A stretch of 64,000 nucleotides of DNA, taken from the NCBI GenBank assembly GCA_013697955.1, contig JACCVV010000063.1, forward strand, positions 62,001-126,000. The letters are read 5' to 3'. Source of the stretch: Tatlockia sp. GTDB taxonomy: Bacteria; Pseudomonadota; Gammaproteobacteria; Legionellales; Legionellaceae. Position numbers and translations under genes: made by a program. This document shows, piece by piece, positions 9,304 to 18,689 of the stretch (position 1 is the first letter of the stretch; the number at the start of each line of letters is the position of its first letter). Below the pieces are notes generated by a model, which saw only the letters and a program-made list of their open reading frames with translations, ran no database searches and had not been told where the DNA came from.

Positions 9304-9678
9304 ATGACCGCAAAAACGCAAATTTTTATTTTTATTCTGGTTGGAATTTTAAACACCATTTTTGGTTATTGTTGCTATGCAGCTTTCATTTTTATTGGCA
9401 TTTCTTACCCTTTAGCCTTGCTTTATTCCACGATTTTAGGGGTGCTATTTAACTTCAAAACGACTGGTAAATTTGTTTTTAAAAATTCGAATAATCTTCT
9501 AATTTTTAAATTCATTTCGGTTTATGTCTGCACTTATTTTTTTAATATGGCTTTGATTAGTGGTCTTTCTCATTTTTCTTTTAATCTATATATTTCAGGT
9601 TTAATAGCAGTTATCCCTTCTGCGATATTGGGATTTATTTTGAATAAAACTTTGGTATTTAAAACTAAAAGCTACTAA
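9304..9678 (+). CDS. GtrA-family membrane protein
   Basis: 124 residues from ATG 9304, which follows AGGG about ten bases upstream; the longer open frame overlaps the SDR gene and is unlikely to be used. Four hydrophobic segments span most of the chain, with GILNTIFGYCCYA at the first and a C-terminal FILNKTLVF motif, both typical of GtrA. Family members are thought to flip undecaprenyl-phosphate-linked sugars to the periplasm. The GtrB-type GT2 two genes upstream is its expected partner. Confidence 0.88.
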   Translation: MTAKTQIFIFILVGILNTIFGYCCYAAFIFIGISYPLALLYSTILGVLFNFKTTGKFVFKNSNNLLIFKFISVYVCTYFFNMALISGLSHFSFNLYISGLIAVIPSAILGFILNKTLVFKTKSY

Positions 9679-9695
9679 ATTTTAATGGAGTAAAA

Positions 9696-10559
9696 ATGTT
9701 TTTAAGAAATAACTTTAGTCTATTTAAAATAGCAACTTTTTTGTTAACCATACTTTTTACAGCTGTTTCATTTTCTACGGAAACCCCGATTTTTGATTAT
9801 TTGGGCCGGCTTATCCGTTATCCGGGAAAAGAGGAGATAGTCTGCCCCGTTCAAAACTCCAAAACAGGAGTAATACTCGCTATTGGCCAATCAAATGCCG
9901 CTAATCATGCAGAAAAAAGGATGGTGACAAAATATCCAACTAAAGTGGTTAATTATTTTAACGGTAAATGTTATCAGGCTGCTTCTCCTTTACTAGGTGC
10001 TACAGGCGATGAAGGCGAGTTTTTAACTCCACTTGCTGATGATCTCATTGGTATGGGTGTATATGAACAGGTTGTAATTGTTCTTTCAGGTATGGACGGT
10101 ACACCCATCGCTTATTGGCAAAAAGGGGCAGTACTTAATCAAATGTTGTTAAAAGTTGTTGATGAACTAAAACAAAAATACCAAATTACAGAAATCATCT
10201 GGCATCAGGGTGAAACCGATGTTTTTGCGAAGACCTCAAAAGACCAATATGTAGAACTATTTAATTCTCTGATCAGTAGCCTAAGGCCTTCCGGCCTAAA
10301 AACGCCCCCTATCTATTATGCAATAGCTACACTTTGCGGGCCAAAATGGTATTCGGATAATCCGGTTGCCAAAGCTCAGTTATCGCTTGCCAGCATTCAG
10401 GATAAAATTTATCTGGCGGCAAATACTGATCAATTAGTTCCGTTTAACGAACGCTATGGGAAACCCTATCCCTGTCACTTTACAGAAGTTGGACAAAAGA
10501 AAGTTGCTTATACCTTTGCTCAAGCGATTGCGAAAAATAAGGCTGTACCAAACACCTGA
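9696..10559 (+). CDS. secreted SGNH/CE6-like esterase, copy 1
   Basis: 287 residues with an N-terminal signal peptide (hydrophobic stretch about 10-28) followed by a domain of the sialate O-acetylesterase/DUF303 type. SGNH landmarks are AIGQSNAANH (nucleophile Ser), HQGETD and CHFTEVGQ (catalytic His). It should act in the periplasm, probably removing acetyl groups from sugars. It lies 17 bases after the GtrA gene and is followed by a clear paralogue with the same layout. The acetyltransferases 3-5 kb downstream make O-chain acetyl groups a likely target, by inference. Confidence 0.82.
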   Translation: MFLRNNFSLFKIATFLLTILFTAVSFSTETPIFDYLGRLIRYPGKEEIVCPVQNSKTGVILAIGQSNAANHAEKRMVTKYPTKVVNYFNGKCYQAASPLLGATGDEGEFLTPLADDLIGMGVYEQVVIVLSGMDGTPIAYWQKGAVLNQMLLKVVDELKQKYQITEIIWHQGETDVFAKTSKDQYVELFNSLISSLRPSGLKTPPIYYAIATLCGPKWYSDNPVAKAQLSLASIQDKIYLAANTDQLVPFNERYGKPYPCHFTEVGQKKVAYTFAQAIAKNKAVPNT

Positions 10560-10609
10560 TATTAATTGTATGTGACAGATTTATTCAAAATAAATTTAAG
10601 GAAGAATTA

Positions 10610-11482
10610 ATGATGATAAAGCGGCATAAAAAACTAAAACTCCTAGTAACAAAAATTATAACAACCACTCTAGTCGGGGTTATTTCAATACCTCTATTTG
10701 CAGCCACAAAGGCAGAAGTTGATTTTGATGGTTGGGGACGGCTGATTAGTTATCCTGGAAAAAAAGAAGTAGCATGCCCGACTCAAGATAACAAAACAGG
10801 TGTCTTACTTGTCATTGGCCAATCCAATTCTGCTAATCATGCAGATAAGGCAATGATTACTAAATATCCTGAAAAAGTTTATAACTATTTTAATGGGAAA
10901 TGTTATGTCGCATCCTCTCCCTTATTAGGCGCGACTGGTACTCATGGCGAATTCCTAACACCCCTTGCTGACTATCTTCTAGAAATGAATGTTTATAAAA
11001 ATATTATAATCATTTCTTCCGGAATGGATGGAACAAAAGTAGCTCGCTGGGAAAAGGGTGGTGATTTAAATAATATGTTAATGAGTGTTTTAGACGAACT
11101 TAAATCTAAATTTAAGATTACAGAGGTTATCTTTCATCAAGGCGAATCCGATTATCTGGAACGAACTCCGCCCTTACAGTATCAACAATCCTTTAAATCG
11201 CTTGTCAGTTCGCTGCGGTTGGAAGGAAAGAATACACCACCTTTTTATTATTCTATAGCCACCCGCTGTGGCTATGGTTGGTATGCCCATAATCCAATCG
11301 CTTTAGTACAACATACACTTGCTAGTTATGAAGATAAAATATACTTGGGTGCGGATACAGATGTCTCAATTCCCGCTAGTGAACGCTCTTTTGCAATTTG
11401 TCATTTTACTGAAATAGGGCAATTAAAAGCAGCTTACGCTTTTGCCTTGGCGATTGCTCAGAATAAAGAACCCAATTTATAG
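10610..11482 (+). CDS. secreted SGNH/CE6-like esterase, copy 2
   Basis: 290 residues, a tandem paralogue of the preceding gene with most blocks conserved: FDGWGRLISYPGK versus FDYLGRLIRYPGK, VIGQSNSANH, HQGESD and CHFTEIGQ. The N-terminal basic and hydrophobic segment ending FAATKA looks like a cleavable signal peptide. All catalytic landmarks are retained, so both copies are probably active. It ends the rightward operon and converges on the YerE-like gene with a 59-base gap. Confidence 0.82.
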   Translation: MMIKRHKKLKLLVTKIITTTLVGVISIPLFAATKAEVDFDGWGRLISYPGKKEVACPTQDNKTGVLLVIGQSNSANHADKAMITKYPEKVYNYFNGKCYVASSPLLGATGTHGEFLTPLADYLLEMNVYKNIIIISSGMDGTKVARWEKGGDLNNMLMSVLDELKSKFKITEVIFHQGESDYLERTPPLQYQQSFKSLVSSLRLEGKNTPPFYYSIATRCGYGWYAHNPIALVQHTLASYEDKIYLGADTDVSIPASERSFAICHFTEIGQLKAAYAFALAIAQNKEPNL

Positions 11483-11541
11483 AAAGGGGGTTATTATTTG
11501 AACGCTATGTTTTTGTTCATTTGAAAATCGCGTCATCTTAA

Positions 11542-13269
11542 TTAGGTCGATTCCATACAAACCGGCTTGTTAAGTGGCTCCATTTCTGTAATAGGACGTC
11601 CAAAGGCTATTTTTGGATACGCGTTAGCATGAACATCAACCATCACTTGTAGCAGAGAAGCTTCATTAGAGCTCCAGAGCCATTGCAAAGCTGATTCTAT
11701 TTCATCGGAAACGAGAATCGTTTTAGCAGCAATTCCATAGGCCTTAGCAATTTCTTCAAAATTCGGTGCGGTATAGCCCCAGTAAGTTGCTAAATAACGA
11801 CTATTAAAATAACTATCCTGAAATTGGCGAATCATGCCGAGGCTATTGTTATTTACCACTATCATTTTTATAGGAATTTGCTCACGTACAATGGTCTGTA
11901 GTTCCTGAATATTTAATTGAAAACAACCATCACCGGCAATCACTACCACCGGTTTTTTGTTATGCGCTAAAGAAGCACCGATGCCAGCAGGCAGAGCAAA
12001 ACCCATAGCTCCCATTCCCGCTGAGGTCATGAAAAACTGCTCCTGATTAACCTCTAAGGATTGTGCAGCCCACATTTGATGGTTACCGACATCAACAATA
12101 TATCCTTTTGAATCTTGAGAATGTTGCGACAAAAAATGCATAAAATAATTTGGGTTAATTCCTGAAATTCCCTGCAGCTCTTTTGTATCTGGCCATTTTT
12201 CTTTGTGCTGCCTTATTTCTTCAAGCCAATTTGTAGGAGATAACAGTTTTTTTCCTTCAATTCTCTCAAGCATTTTGCTAATAAAAGCGGCTACATCCAT
12301 GACGATTGGAATGCAATTTTTGACGCGATTATTTATTTCACCTTCATCACAATCCACATGAAAGATTGTTTTATTGTGTCGGAAGGATTCAACATCAGCC
12401 CCGGTCTGGCGAATATCAAGACGTGAGCCAAGAACGATTAGCAGATCAGCATTACCCAGAGCAATATTAGCCCAGCGGTTACCATAGCTTCCTATAAAAC
12501 CTACTCTGAGCGGATGGTCATAATCAACAAGATCGACACCTAATAAGGAACTAACCACTGGAATTTTTAGTTTCTCAATCAAATCTAAAAATTGTTGCGA
12601 TGCTCCAGCGCAATTAACGCCACCGCCAGCTAAAATTAAAGGCTTTTTCGACTGATTAATGGCTTCTATCAAATCTTCAAAAATAGAATCTTCAATTTGT
12701 ACGTTAATTTGAGTTCTGGAAATTTTTTGAATAGGAGCCACTTCAAGTTCAGCGCGTTGTAAATTCATAGGAATATCTATGAGAACCGGACCGGGTCGGC
12801 CGCTGATCGCTAGCTCATAAGCTTCTTTTAAAACGGGTTCAATTTGTTCTGCTTCAGATATTAAATAACTTTTTTTAGTAATCTGTTGAGTCATCGCTAC
12901 AATATCAGTTTCCTGAAAACCTAATTGCCGAATTTTTTTATCACCTTTTTGTTCATGGGTATTAACTTGACCGGTTATGAAAAGTGCTGGTGAAGAATCA
13001 AAATAGCAGGAGGCAATTCCGGTAATTAAATTGGTCGCACCCGGCCCGCTGGTAGCCATGCCAACAGCGACATTTCCCGTGCATCGTCCATAGGCATCAA
13101 CAGCAAAGGAAGCCGATTGTTCATGATGCATACTGATAATTTCGATACCGCCTTCTTCATGGATGGCATCCAATATCTGGGTAATCATTCCACCAGACAT
13201 TTGAAAAACATATTTTACTTCCTGAGCGCGAAGAAATTTTGCTATGTAATCGCTTGCTTTGATTTTCAT
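11542..13269 (-). CDS. ThDP-dependent acetolactate-synthase-family enzyme, YerE-like
   Basis: 575 residues with all three domains of the acetohydroxyacid synthase family. The ThDP-activating Glu is E50 (HHEQSA), and the metal/diphosphate site runs from GDG 446-448 to NN 473-474. No small regulatory subunit gene is adjacent. In a CDP-dideoxyhexose locus the best parallel is YerE, a ThDP flavoenzyme that adds a two-carbon unit from pyruvate to CDP-3,6-dideoxy-4-ketohexose in yersiniose synthesis. The start has an AAGGA ribosome site. A housekeeping IlvB or another pyruvate-using synthase is the alternative, but the location argues against it. Confidence 0.82.
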   Translation of the reverse strand: MKIKASDYIAKFLRAQEVKYVFQMSGGMITQILDAIHEEGGIEIISMHHEQSASFAVDAYGRCTGNVAVGMATSGPGATNLITGIASCYFDSSPALFITGQVNTHEQKGDKKIRQLGFQETDIVAMTQQITKKSYLISEAEQIEPVLKEAYELAISGRPGPVLIDIPMNLQRAELEVAPIQKISRTQINVQIEDSIFEDLIEAINQSKKPLILAGGGVNCAGASQQFLDLIEKLKIPVVSSLLGVDLVDYDHPLRVGFIGSYGNRWANIALGNADLLIVLGSRLDIRQTGADVESFRHNKTIFHVDCDEGEINNRVKNCIPIVMDVAAFISKMLERIEGKKLLSPTNWLEEIRQHKEKWPDTKELQGISGINPNYFMHFLSQHSQDSKGYIVDVGNHQMWAAQSLEVNQEQFFMTSAGMGAMGFALPAGIGASLAHNKKPVVVIAGDGCFQLNIQELQTIVREQIPIKMIVVNNNSLGMIRQFQDSYFNSRYLATYWGYTAPNFEEIAKAYGIAAKTILVSDEIESALQWLWSSNEASLLQVMVDVHANAYPKIAFGRPITEMEPLNKPVCMEST

Positions 13270-13352
13270 TCTAAATCCTTAAATACTTTCGATCTTTTTG
13301 CATTATACCTTGAGATAGCACTGGTTAAGAAAAGGGCTACATATATAATTAT

Positions 13353-15254
13353 CTATCCTTTACTCGAACCCAATATTAATGGAACCAATTTATTCGCAAA
13401 AAGTTTTGAGCCAGATTCGGTCAGATGGGCTGCATCAAAATGAATAGGGTTGCCGTCCACAGTAATTAATGGACAATTTTGTTTAAAGCAAATGGTTTCC
13501 ATAACCGAGACATACCTAACACCTTTTTTTGCGCTAAACCTTTTCAACATTTGCTCCTCTGCATCAAGTAGATATTCTGCAGATATCATATCCCTCGTCG
13601 CTTTAATGACCTCACCCCTTTTCATTTGTTCAGAAATAATGAAGGGAACTGAAATTTTATATAGCGGGCTTGTTCCCAAGACAACAATTTGTATATTTTC
13701 TTTAGCAAGGAGTTCTGTGGTTTTGTCCAACAAGTCCAGAGTATATTTATTTATTGGCCAGTTCGCTGACAAAATTAAAAGCCTTGGTTTTAATTTTAAA
13801 ATGGTAGTAAAAGCGATTTCGTTAAAGCGTTTACAATGCGGACGAATAGTTACATCAATATCCAGGGCTGGTGGGCATGCTGACGCAGCGAGCATTCCGA
13901 GGGAATAACCCTGTTTTTCCAATGTTTCCTTAAGACCGCTAAATAAATGTGCGGCATGACTATCGCCCCACAACATAATTCTTTTCTCAACTGGCCCCTT
14001 CGGAAGACAGTGGGAAATATCCGCTTTATCAGGGTCAACATAGTAATCCTGAAAACAGGTTCCATCACGAAAGGCGGCCTTATAATCATATTGTAAATAC
14101 GCCAGGATTTTATCCAGCCTCGTATCAAAATTATGTTTAAAACCTTTTTTATGAATAGCTGTTCCGCCGCTTAGCGCAATTAGAGAGATAAAGAGGGCTG
14201 AAAGCATTAACACTTTTTGTGGTTTAAATTGTTTAAGATAGCGAAAGCGTTGTTCTACAAAATAAAAATTGATTGAGGCGAAAAAGAAGCAAAGAGCTAA
14301 AACGGTAACCGTATAACTTACTAGTCCGGCGTAGGGATACAAGCGTTTGGCAAAGACAATAATCGGCCAATGGACTAAATATAAGGAATAAGATATTTGC
14401 CCCAACCATTGCCAGGGTTTAATCGTAAAAAATTTAGAGGGAAAACTTAGTTTGTGTTCGCCTGCCCAGATAATTAAGGCTGTTCCCAAACAGGGTAGAA
14501 GAGCTGCAAAACCGGGAAAGGGAGTTTCCGTATCAAAAGCAAATATTGAAATAAGGACTAATAAAAAACCAAGAGCGCTTAAACTAGACGTAAGCCATTT
14601 ATCTTGAAATTTAGGTAAATTGCCTAAGGCTAAAAATGCGCCAATAAGCAGTTCAAAGGCGCGAAATGGCAGTAGATAAAAAGAGGCTGTAGGATTAAGT
14701 TTCAACATCCACTGCGATAAAAAAAGTGATACAACCAAAAAGATAATCAAAGCTATCGATAAAAATCGGGATGATTTCCTTGCTAAGAGCATTAGAAACA
14801 AGGGAAACAGAATATAGAATTGTTCTTCAATACCTAAAGACCAAAGGTGCAGCAAGGGAGTTTCTGTAGCTGCGGCTGAAAAATAGCCCAGTGTAGAATA
14901 AAAATAAATGTTTGCGGAAAATAGCGCTGCTGCAATCATTGATCGCGCATAAGCGATTACTTCGCCTGGAAAAAATTGTAAATAGACAACTAAAAAACAA
15001 AGAAGAAGAACTGAAATCAAAGCAGGAAGGATGCGCCTGGCTCGCCTTTCATAAAAAGTCACTAAAGAAAAGGAACCCTTTGATAGCTCAGAAAAAATGA
15101 TATTTGAAATAAGATAGCCAGAAATCACAAAGAAAATATCTACACCAACATAGCCGCCGGGTAACAATCCTATGTTTAAATGAAAGATAAGAATGGCTAA
15201 TACGGCAACGCCTCGCAAGCCATTAATATCCGCACGGTAATCCATCTTTTTCAT
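13353..15254 (-). CDS. OafA/YrhL-type O-acyltransferase with C-terminal SGNH domain
   Basis: 633 residues. The N-terminal half is an acyltransferase-3 membrane domain (ADINGLRGVAVLAILIFH, FFVISGYLIS, SLGIEEQFYILFP) with about ten membrane segments. The C-terminal part is periplasmic SGNH (WGDSHAAHL near residue 430; DAAHLTESG near 615). Such fusions move acyl groups across the membrane and place them on O-antigen or peptidoglycan sugars. Probably an O-acetyltransferase for this locus. It lies 83 bases downstream of the YerE-like gene's start on the same strand. Confidence 0.9.
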   Translation of the reverse strand: MKKMDYRADINGLRGVAVLAILIFHLNIGLLPGGYVGVDIFFVISGYLISNIIFSELSKGSFSLVTFYERRARRILPALISVLLLCFLVVYLQFFPGEVIAYARSMIAAALFSANIYFYSTLGYFSAAATETPLLHLWSLGIEEQFYILFPLFLMLLARKSSRFLSIALIIFLVVSLFLSQWMLKLNPTASFYLLPFRAFELLIGAFLALGNLPKFQDKWLTSSLSALGFLLVLISIFAFDTETPFPGFAALLPCLGTALIIWAGEHKLSFPSKFFTIKPWQWLGQISYSLYLVHWPIIVFAKRLYPYAGLVSYTVTVLALCFFFASINFYFVEQRFRYLKQFKPQKVLMLSALFISLIALSGGTAIHKKGFKHNFDTRLDKILAYLQYDYKAAFRDGTCFQDYYVDPDKADISHCLPKGPVEKRIMLWGDSHAAHLFSGLKETLEKQGYSLGMLAASACPPALDIDVTIRPHCKRFNEIAFTTILKLKPRLLILSANWPINKYTLDLLDKTTELLAKENIQIVVLGTSPLYKISVPFIISEQMKRGEVIKATRDMISAEYLLDAEEQMLKRFSAKKGVRYVSVMETICFKQNCPLITVDGNPIHFDAAHLTESGSKLFANKLVPLILGSSKG

Positions 15255-15550
15255 TAATTTGACTCACAAAATCAGATAAACAGGCTGTGAGAATCAAAAA
15301 AGTTAGAACTTAGGTTCAATCCATTTTCACTGTCTGTTTTGAGGCAAGCATAATAACTGGTTGTCAAATTCTAATAAAGAAAAATATATCGCCCATTACC
15401 GGTCTCTTTAACGATTCGTGCTGCTAGCCAGGAGATTCAGTTTAAATTTAGTTGTTTTTCAGCTACACTGCGCGCTTAAATTTATTAATGCTAATCGAGC
15501 CTAAATTTCCAAAATCTTCTTATAGCTTTTTAATATGGATTACAGCTACC
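15255..15550. other. divergent intergenic region between two acyltransferase genes
   Basis: This gap of just under 300 bases must hold promoters for both divergent genes. I see only a weak rightward candidate (TTGTCA at about 15361 with an AT-rich -10). No RNA gene or mobile element was recognised. Confidence 0.4.
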
Positions 15551-16636
15551 ATGCAAAAATCTTCTCAACCCGTTTCCCCTAATTTTTCAATAGAAATTGA
15601 ATCCTTGCGTGGTATTGCTGCTTTTTTAGTTTTGCTAGGACATCTGTATCTGTTTGGCAATTTAACAGTATTTTTACCCAGCAATACTTCTGAATTTTTC
15701 AAGGTTTTAGTATCAGGTTTCTTTAATCCGCAACCCTCAGTCTTACTCTTTTTTACGATTAGCGGTCTTGTTTTAGGCAGACAACTTCGAAAAAATCCTG
15801 TTGAAAATTTTCGAACTTTTATTGCTTACCTCTGTCGTCGGGGCTTTCGGTTGCTTCCGCTCATATGGGTGACAACGATTTTTGCTTTCACTTTGGATGG
15901 TTTTGTGCACCACAGAAGTTTTTCCCTGTTGTTGTCTAATTTGATGCTTAAAGACATTTCGCTAAATTTGGTTTTATGGTCAATTCATGTTGAATTATGG
16001 TGCAGTATATTTTTTCCTATTCTTTTTTGGATGTTCAAAAACAGTGGGATCTTCTTTAATGCTTTATTGTTTATTGGCTGTGTATTAATGAGTTTATTGG
16101 TACAAAAACCTTTATTTATGCAGTTTTGGATTTTCTTTCATGCTGGTTTACTTATTGATGTTTTATCAGCGAATACTTCGAGCACCCGATTTAAAAATCC
16201 TTTACTACTTGTGTTTGGTTATTTGCTGTTTATCCTGGCGCCCGAATTTTGCTTTGGAACGAGAATTTGGCTTTATGGACATTGGCAGAATTGGATTTTA
16301 CCAGAAATTATTGCTTGCCCATTAATTCTTTTCTTTATCGTTCATAACAAAAATACGGTTTTCAATGCATTTCTACACTTATCCTGGATTAGATATTTAG
16401 GAAAAATTTCCTTTAGTATCTATTTAATTCATTTTCCTATACTTTTATTGATGTTGAATAAATTCCCAATTGGATCACTTTCGCAACTAGTCATTTTTTC
16501 AATCCTTTTTATTACTGCAACGATTTTGATTTCTGATTTAGCTTATCGCTGGATAGAAGTTCCCTTTAATAATTTAGGGAGAAAATACTATAAAATGTTA
16601 ACTACTGACTTGCCGACCGAAACTGTGCTTGCCTAG
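15551..16636 (+). CDS. acyltransferase-3 family membrane protein
   Basis: About 361 residues from ATG 15551; ATG 15488 and a TTG at 15452 are in frame but none has a strong ribosome site, so the start is uncertain. The acyltransferase-3 signature EIESLRGIAAFLVLLGH lies near residue 17 and FFTISGLVLGRQL follows; SIHVELWCSIFFP matches the conserved third block. About ten membrane segments, no SGNH domain. Probably O-acetylates a polysaccharide sugar, as OafA or Lag-1-type proteins do. It is flanked by an SGNH-fused homologue on the opposite strand. Confidence 0.82.
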   Translation: MQKSSQPVSPNFSIEIESLRGIAAFLVLLGHLYLFGNLTVFLPSNTSEFFKVLVSGFFNPQPSVLLFFTISGLVLGRQLRKNPVENFRTFIAYLCRRGFRLLPLIWVTTIFAFTLDGFVHHRSFSLLLSNLMLKDISLNLVLWSIHVELWCSIFFPILFWMFKNSGIFFNALLFIGCVLMSLLVQKPLFMQFWIFFHAGLLIDVLSANTSSTRFKNPLLLVFGYLLFILAPEFCFGTRIWLYGHWQNWILPEIIACPLILFFIVHNKNTVFNAFLHLSWIRYLGKISFSIYLIHFPILLLMLNKFPIGSLSQLVIFSILFITATILISDLAYRWIEVPFNNLGRKYYKMLTTDLPTETVLA

Positions 16637-16697
16637 AGTTCATATTACAAGTTAAAAATGCAACAGGCATTCTTTAGTCATGGCTAGTTGTAAATGA

Positions 16698-18557
16698 TCA
16701 GGTAAGTTCTTTCTCATTTACACCAATTCGGTAGGCCCCAATATTAATACCTTTATGTAACAGATTCCCATTTTTAGGTTCGATTACACAGTCTCCAATG
16801 TCAGCTTTTTGGGTTCTATTTTGGGGTAACAAAACTGGATAAATATAAACATCATCAGTCCAATCCGATTTAACTTCTCTATCAAAAAAATAATAAGCCA
16901 TCATTTGTCTGAATTTATGTTGTGGTCCTTGAAGTGCTAAATAAATACTGGCTTTTTGAGGGCAGAGAGCAAATACTTCCTTGCGTATATCCAAATAAAA
17001 TTGATTTAGATTCTTAACACCTGTGTAATTAGTATTCATAATAAAATGAAAACTGTTTAGGGATAAATTAACAGTACTGACCACAGAATAAACAAAGATA
17101 GTAGGCACAATCAGGTTCTGAATTACTCTGCCAACTTTACGTTGCAGACCTGCAATTGCTGCTAGGATAAGCAGCATCATGCAGGGATGAGCCCAATCAG
17201 AAAGCTTAAATTGGCTCCAGCTTTGTCCAACTCCTTTGTCAAAGGGTGATGGGACAATATAGCGATAAAAAAGCAGACTTAGGAAAAAAATTCCTAACAC
17301 TGAGGCTGCAGGCATTAATTTACCATTTTTGATAGCCGACCAAAGGCTTCGCCTCTCGACAATTAATAGGGCAAACAATAAAAATAACAAGCCTATTTTT
17401 AAAGCTGAAATCTCATTTCCAGCGTGCACTCCAAAAATATGCGCAATATACCCAAGCAAAGACCATTCAACAGGGGCACCAACAACAGCACCCGCTTCTA
17501 TCCGCAAGGCCGAATAAACCCGCATTAATTCTGAATTAAGTATAATTGCTGAAAGACCAAACAGAAAAACAAGGCAAATTATCATTTTTTTCAAAGTATG
17601 AGTTCTTAATGCTAAAAGAAATGCACTGAAACCAAGGCCTAAGATGATAAAAGGGTCGAGTTCTGGATAGGCAAAGGTAACGCTCACTAGAAGAACAATG
17701 CCAGGTAGGGTTGCTTTCAAAATTGCTAAATTAGTAGGCTTGGATGTCGTTATCCAATTAAATAAAGGACCTAAAAAAAATAATAAACTGGCACCAAAAG
17801 AAAGACCTACCGTTTGCGAAAAAAATCCGTTGTTCGCACCCCATACCAGCCCCCCCACAGTCAAAGCTGGTATTGACAGCAACGCTAATCGAATACCTCT
17901 CTTTAGAGACCTTAACATTCCCGCCAAAGGAAAACCTATAGCTAAACAGCAAGAACTAATTGCAGCTATCAAAATTGCTGGATAAAGCTCATAGGACCAG
18001 CTCATTCTAAATAAGCCCTGAAATAAAGCTAAAAGGAAGCTACCACCCATCCTTAAACCCTGATCTTGGAATATAGCGACTGCGGTTTTAAGTGGGGTCA
18101 TTTCCGCTATGGAAATTTTATCGTTAAAGGCATGTAGCTGAAGCCAATTGCTATGGGTTAAATAGAGAAAACTATCATTATTAGTATTTACAGCACCGTA
18201 GAAATAAAGAGGCGCTAAAATGGATAATCCGCAAATAATCCCAAATAAACCCACCAACGAAGCATGGTAAATCATTAACGTTTTCTGTTTCTCACGCAAA
18301 AAACTATATAAAAGTAAAACAAACACTATAAAGGGGATTAATAAGTTATTACCTAAAGGTAAAATTTTACCAACAACAGTGGCAATTATTGTTAGGGTAC
18401 CTAAGCCAAGAATTGGAGAAAGATAAAAAAGGCCTGCCACTCTGGATTTGTAGGGTAAACCCCTTGTCCAAATTCGACCAATTACGGTGGCCAAAAATAA
18501 AATCGAAAATAATGAGCTAAAAACAGTCCAAAAAATTCCAGTACCCAAAGAAAACAA
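16698..18557 (-). CDS. polytopic membrane protein of unknown function
   Basis: About 619 residues from a TTG start preceded by a GGGGGA ribosome site. Roughly a dozen hydrophobic segments fill residues 1-500, and a soluble C-terminal part of about 120 residues follows. A loop after the fourth or fifth segment has AVNTNNDSFLYL. The layout resembles GT-C glycosyltransferases or O-chain polymerase-like proteins, but no family signature is certain. Its place between an acyltransferase and rfbG supports a role in polysaccharide assembly. Confidence 0.7.
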   Translation of the reverse strand: MFSLGTGIFWTVFSSLFSILFLATVIGRIWTRGLPYKSRVAGLFYLSPILGLGTLTIIATVVGKILPLGNNLLIPFIVFVLLLYSFLREKQKTLMIYHASLVGLFGIICGLSILAPLYFYGAVNTNNDSFLYLTHSNWLQLHAFNDKISIAEMTPLKTAVAIFQDQGLRMGGSFLLALFQGLFRMSWSYELYPAILIAAISSCCLAIGFPLAGMLRSLKRGIRLALLSIPALTVGGLVWGANNGFFSQTVGLSFGASLLFFLGPLFNWITTSKPTNLAILKATLPGIVLLVSVTFAYPELDPFIILGLGFSAFLLALRTHTLKKMIICLVFLFGLSAIILNSELMRVYSALRIEAGAVVGAPVEWSLLGYIAHIFGVHAGNEISALKIGLLFLLFALLIVERRSLWSAIKNGKLMPAASVLGIFFLSLLFYRYIVPSPFDKGVGQSWSQFKLSDWAHPCMMLLILAAIAGLQRKVGRVIQNLIVPTIFVYSVVSTVNLSLNSFHFIMNTNYTGVKNLNQFYLDIRKEVFALCPQKASIYLALQGPQHKFRQMMAYYFFDREVKSDWTDDVYIYPVLLPQNRTQKADIGDCVIEPKNGNLLHKGINIGAYRIGVNEKELT

Positions 18558-18689
18558 AGCAGATCCCCCTACTTGGATTTTTTCTGTGATCTGTTTCCAA
18601 TGAAAGACCAGAAAATTTCAGAAAAAATGTAATTATTACCTTCCGATAAGGTCTATAAGTCAATTTTGTGCTTCAGCAAGTAAAAAAAA

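Noticed and set aside
13117-13443. 108-residue plus-strand open frame over the YerE-like gene start
   Set aside because: Overlaps two well-supported genes on the other strand and has no recognisable composition or ribosome site.
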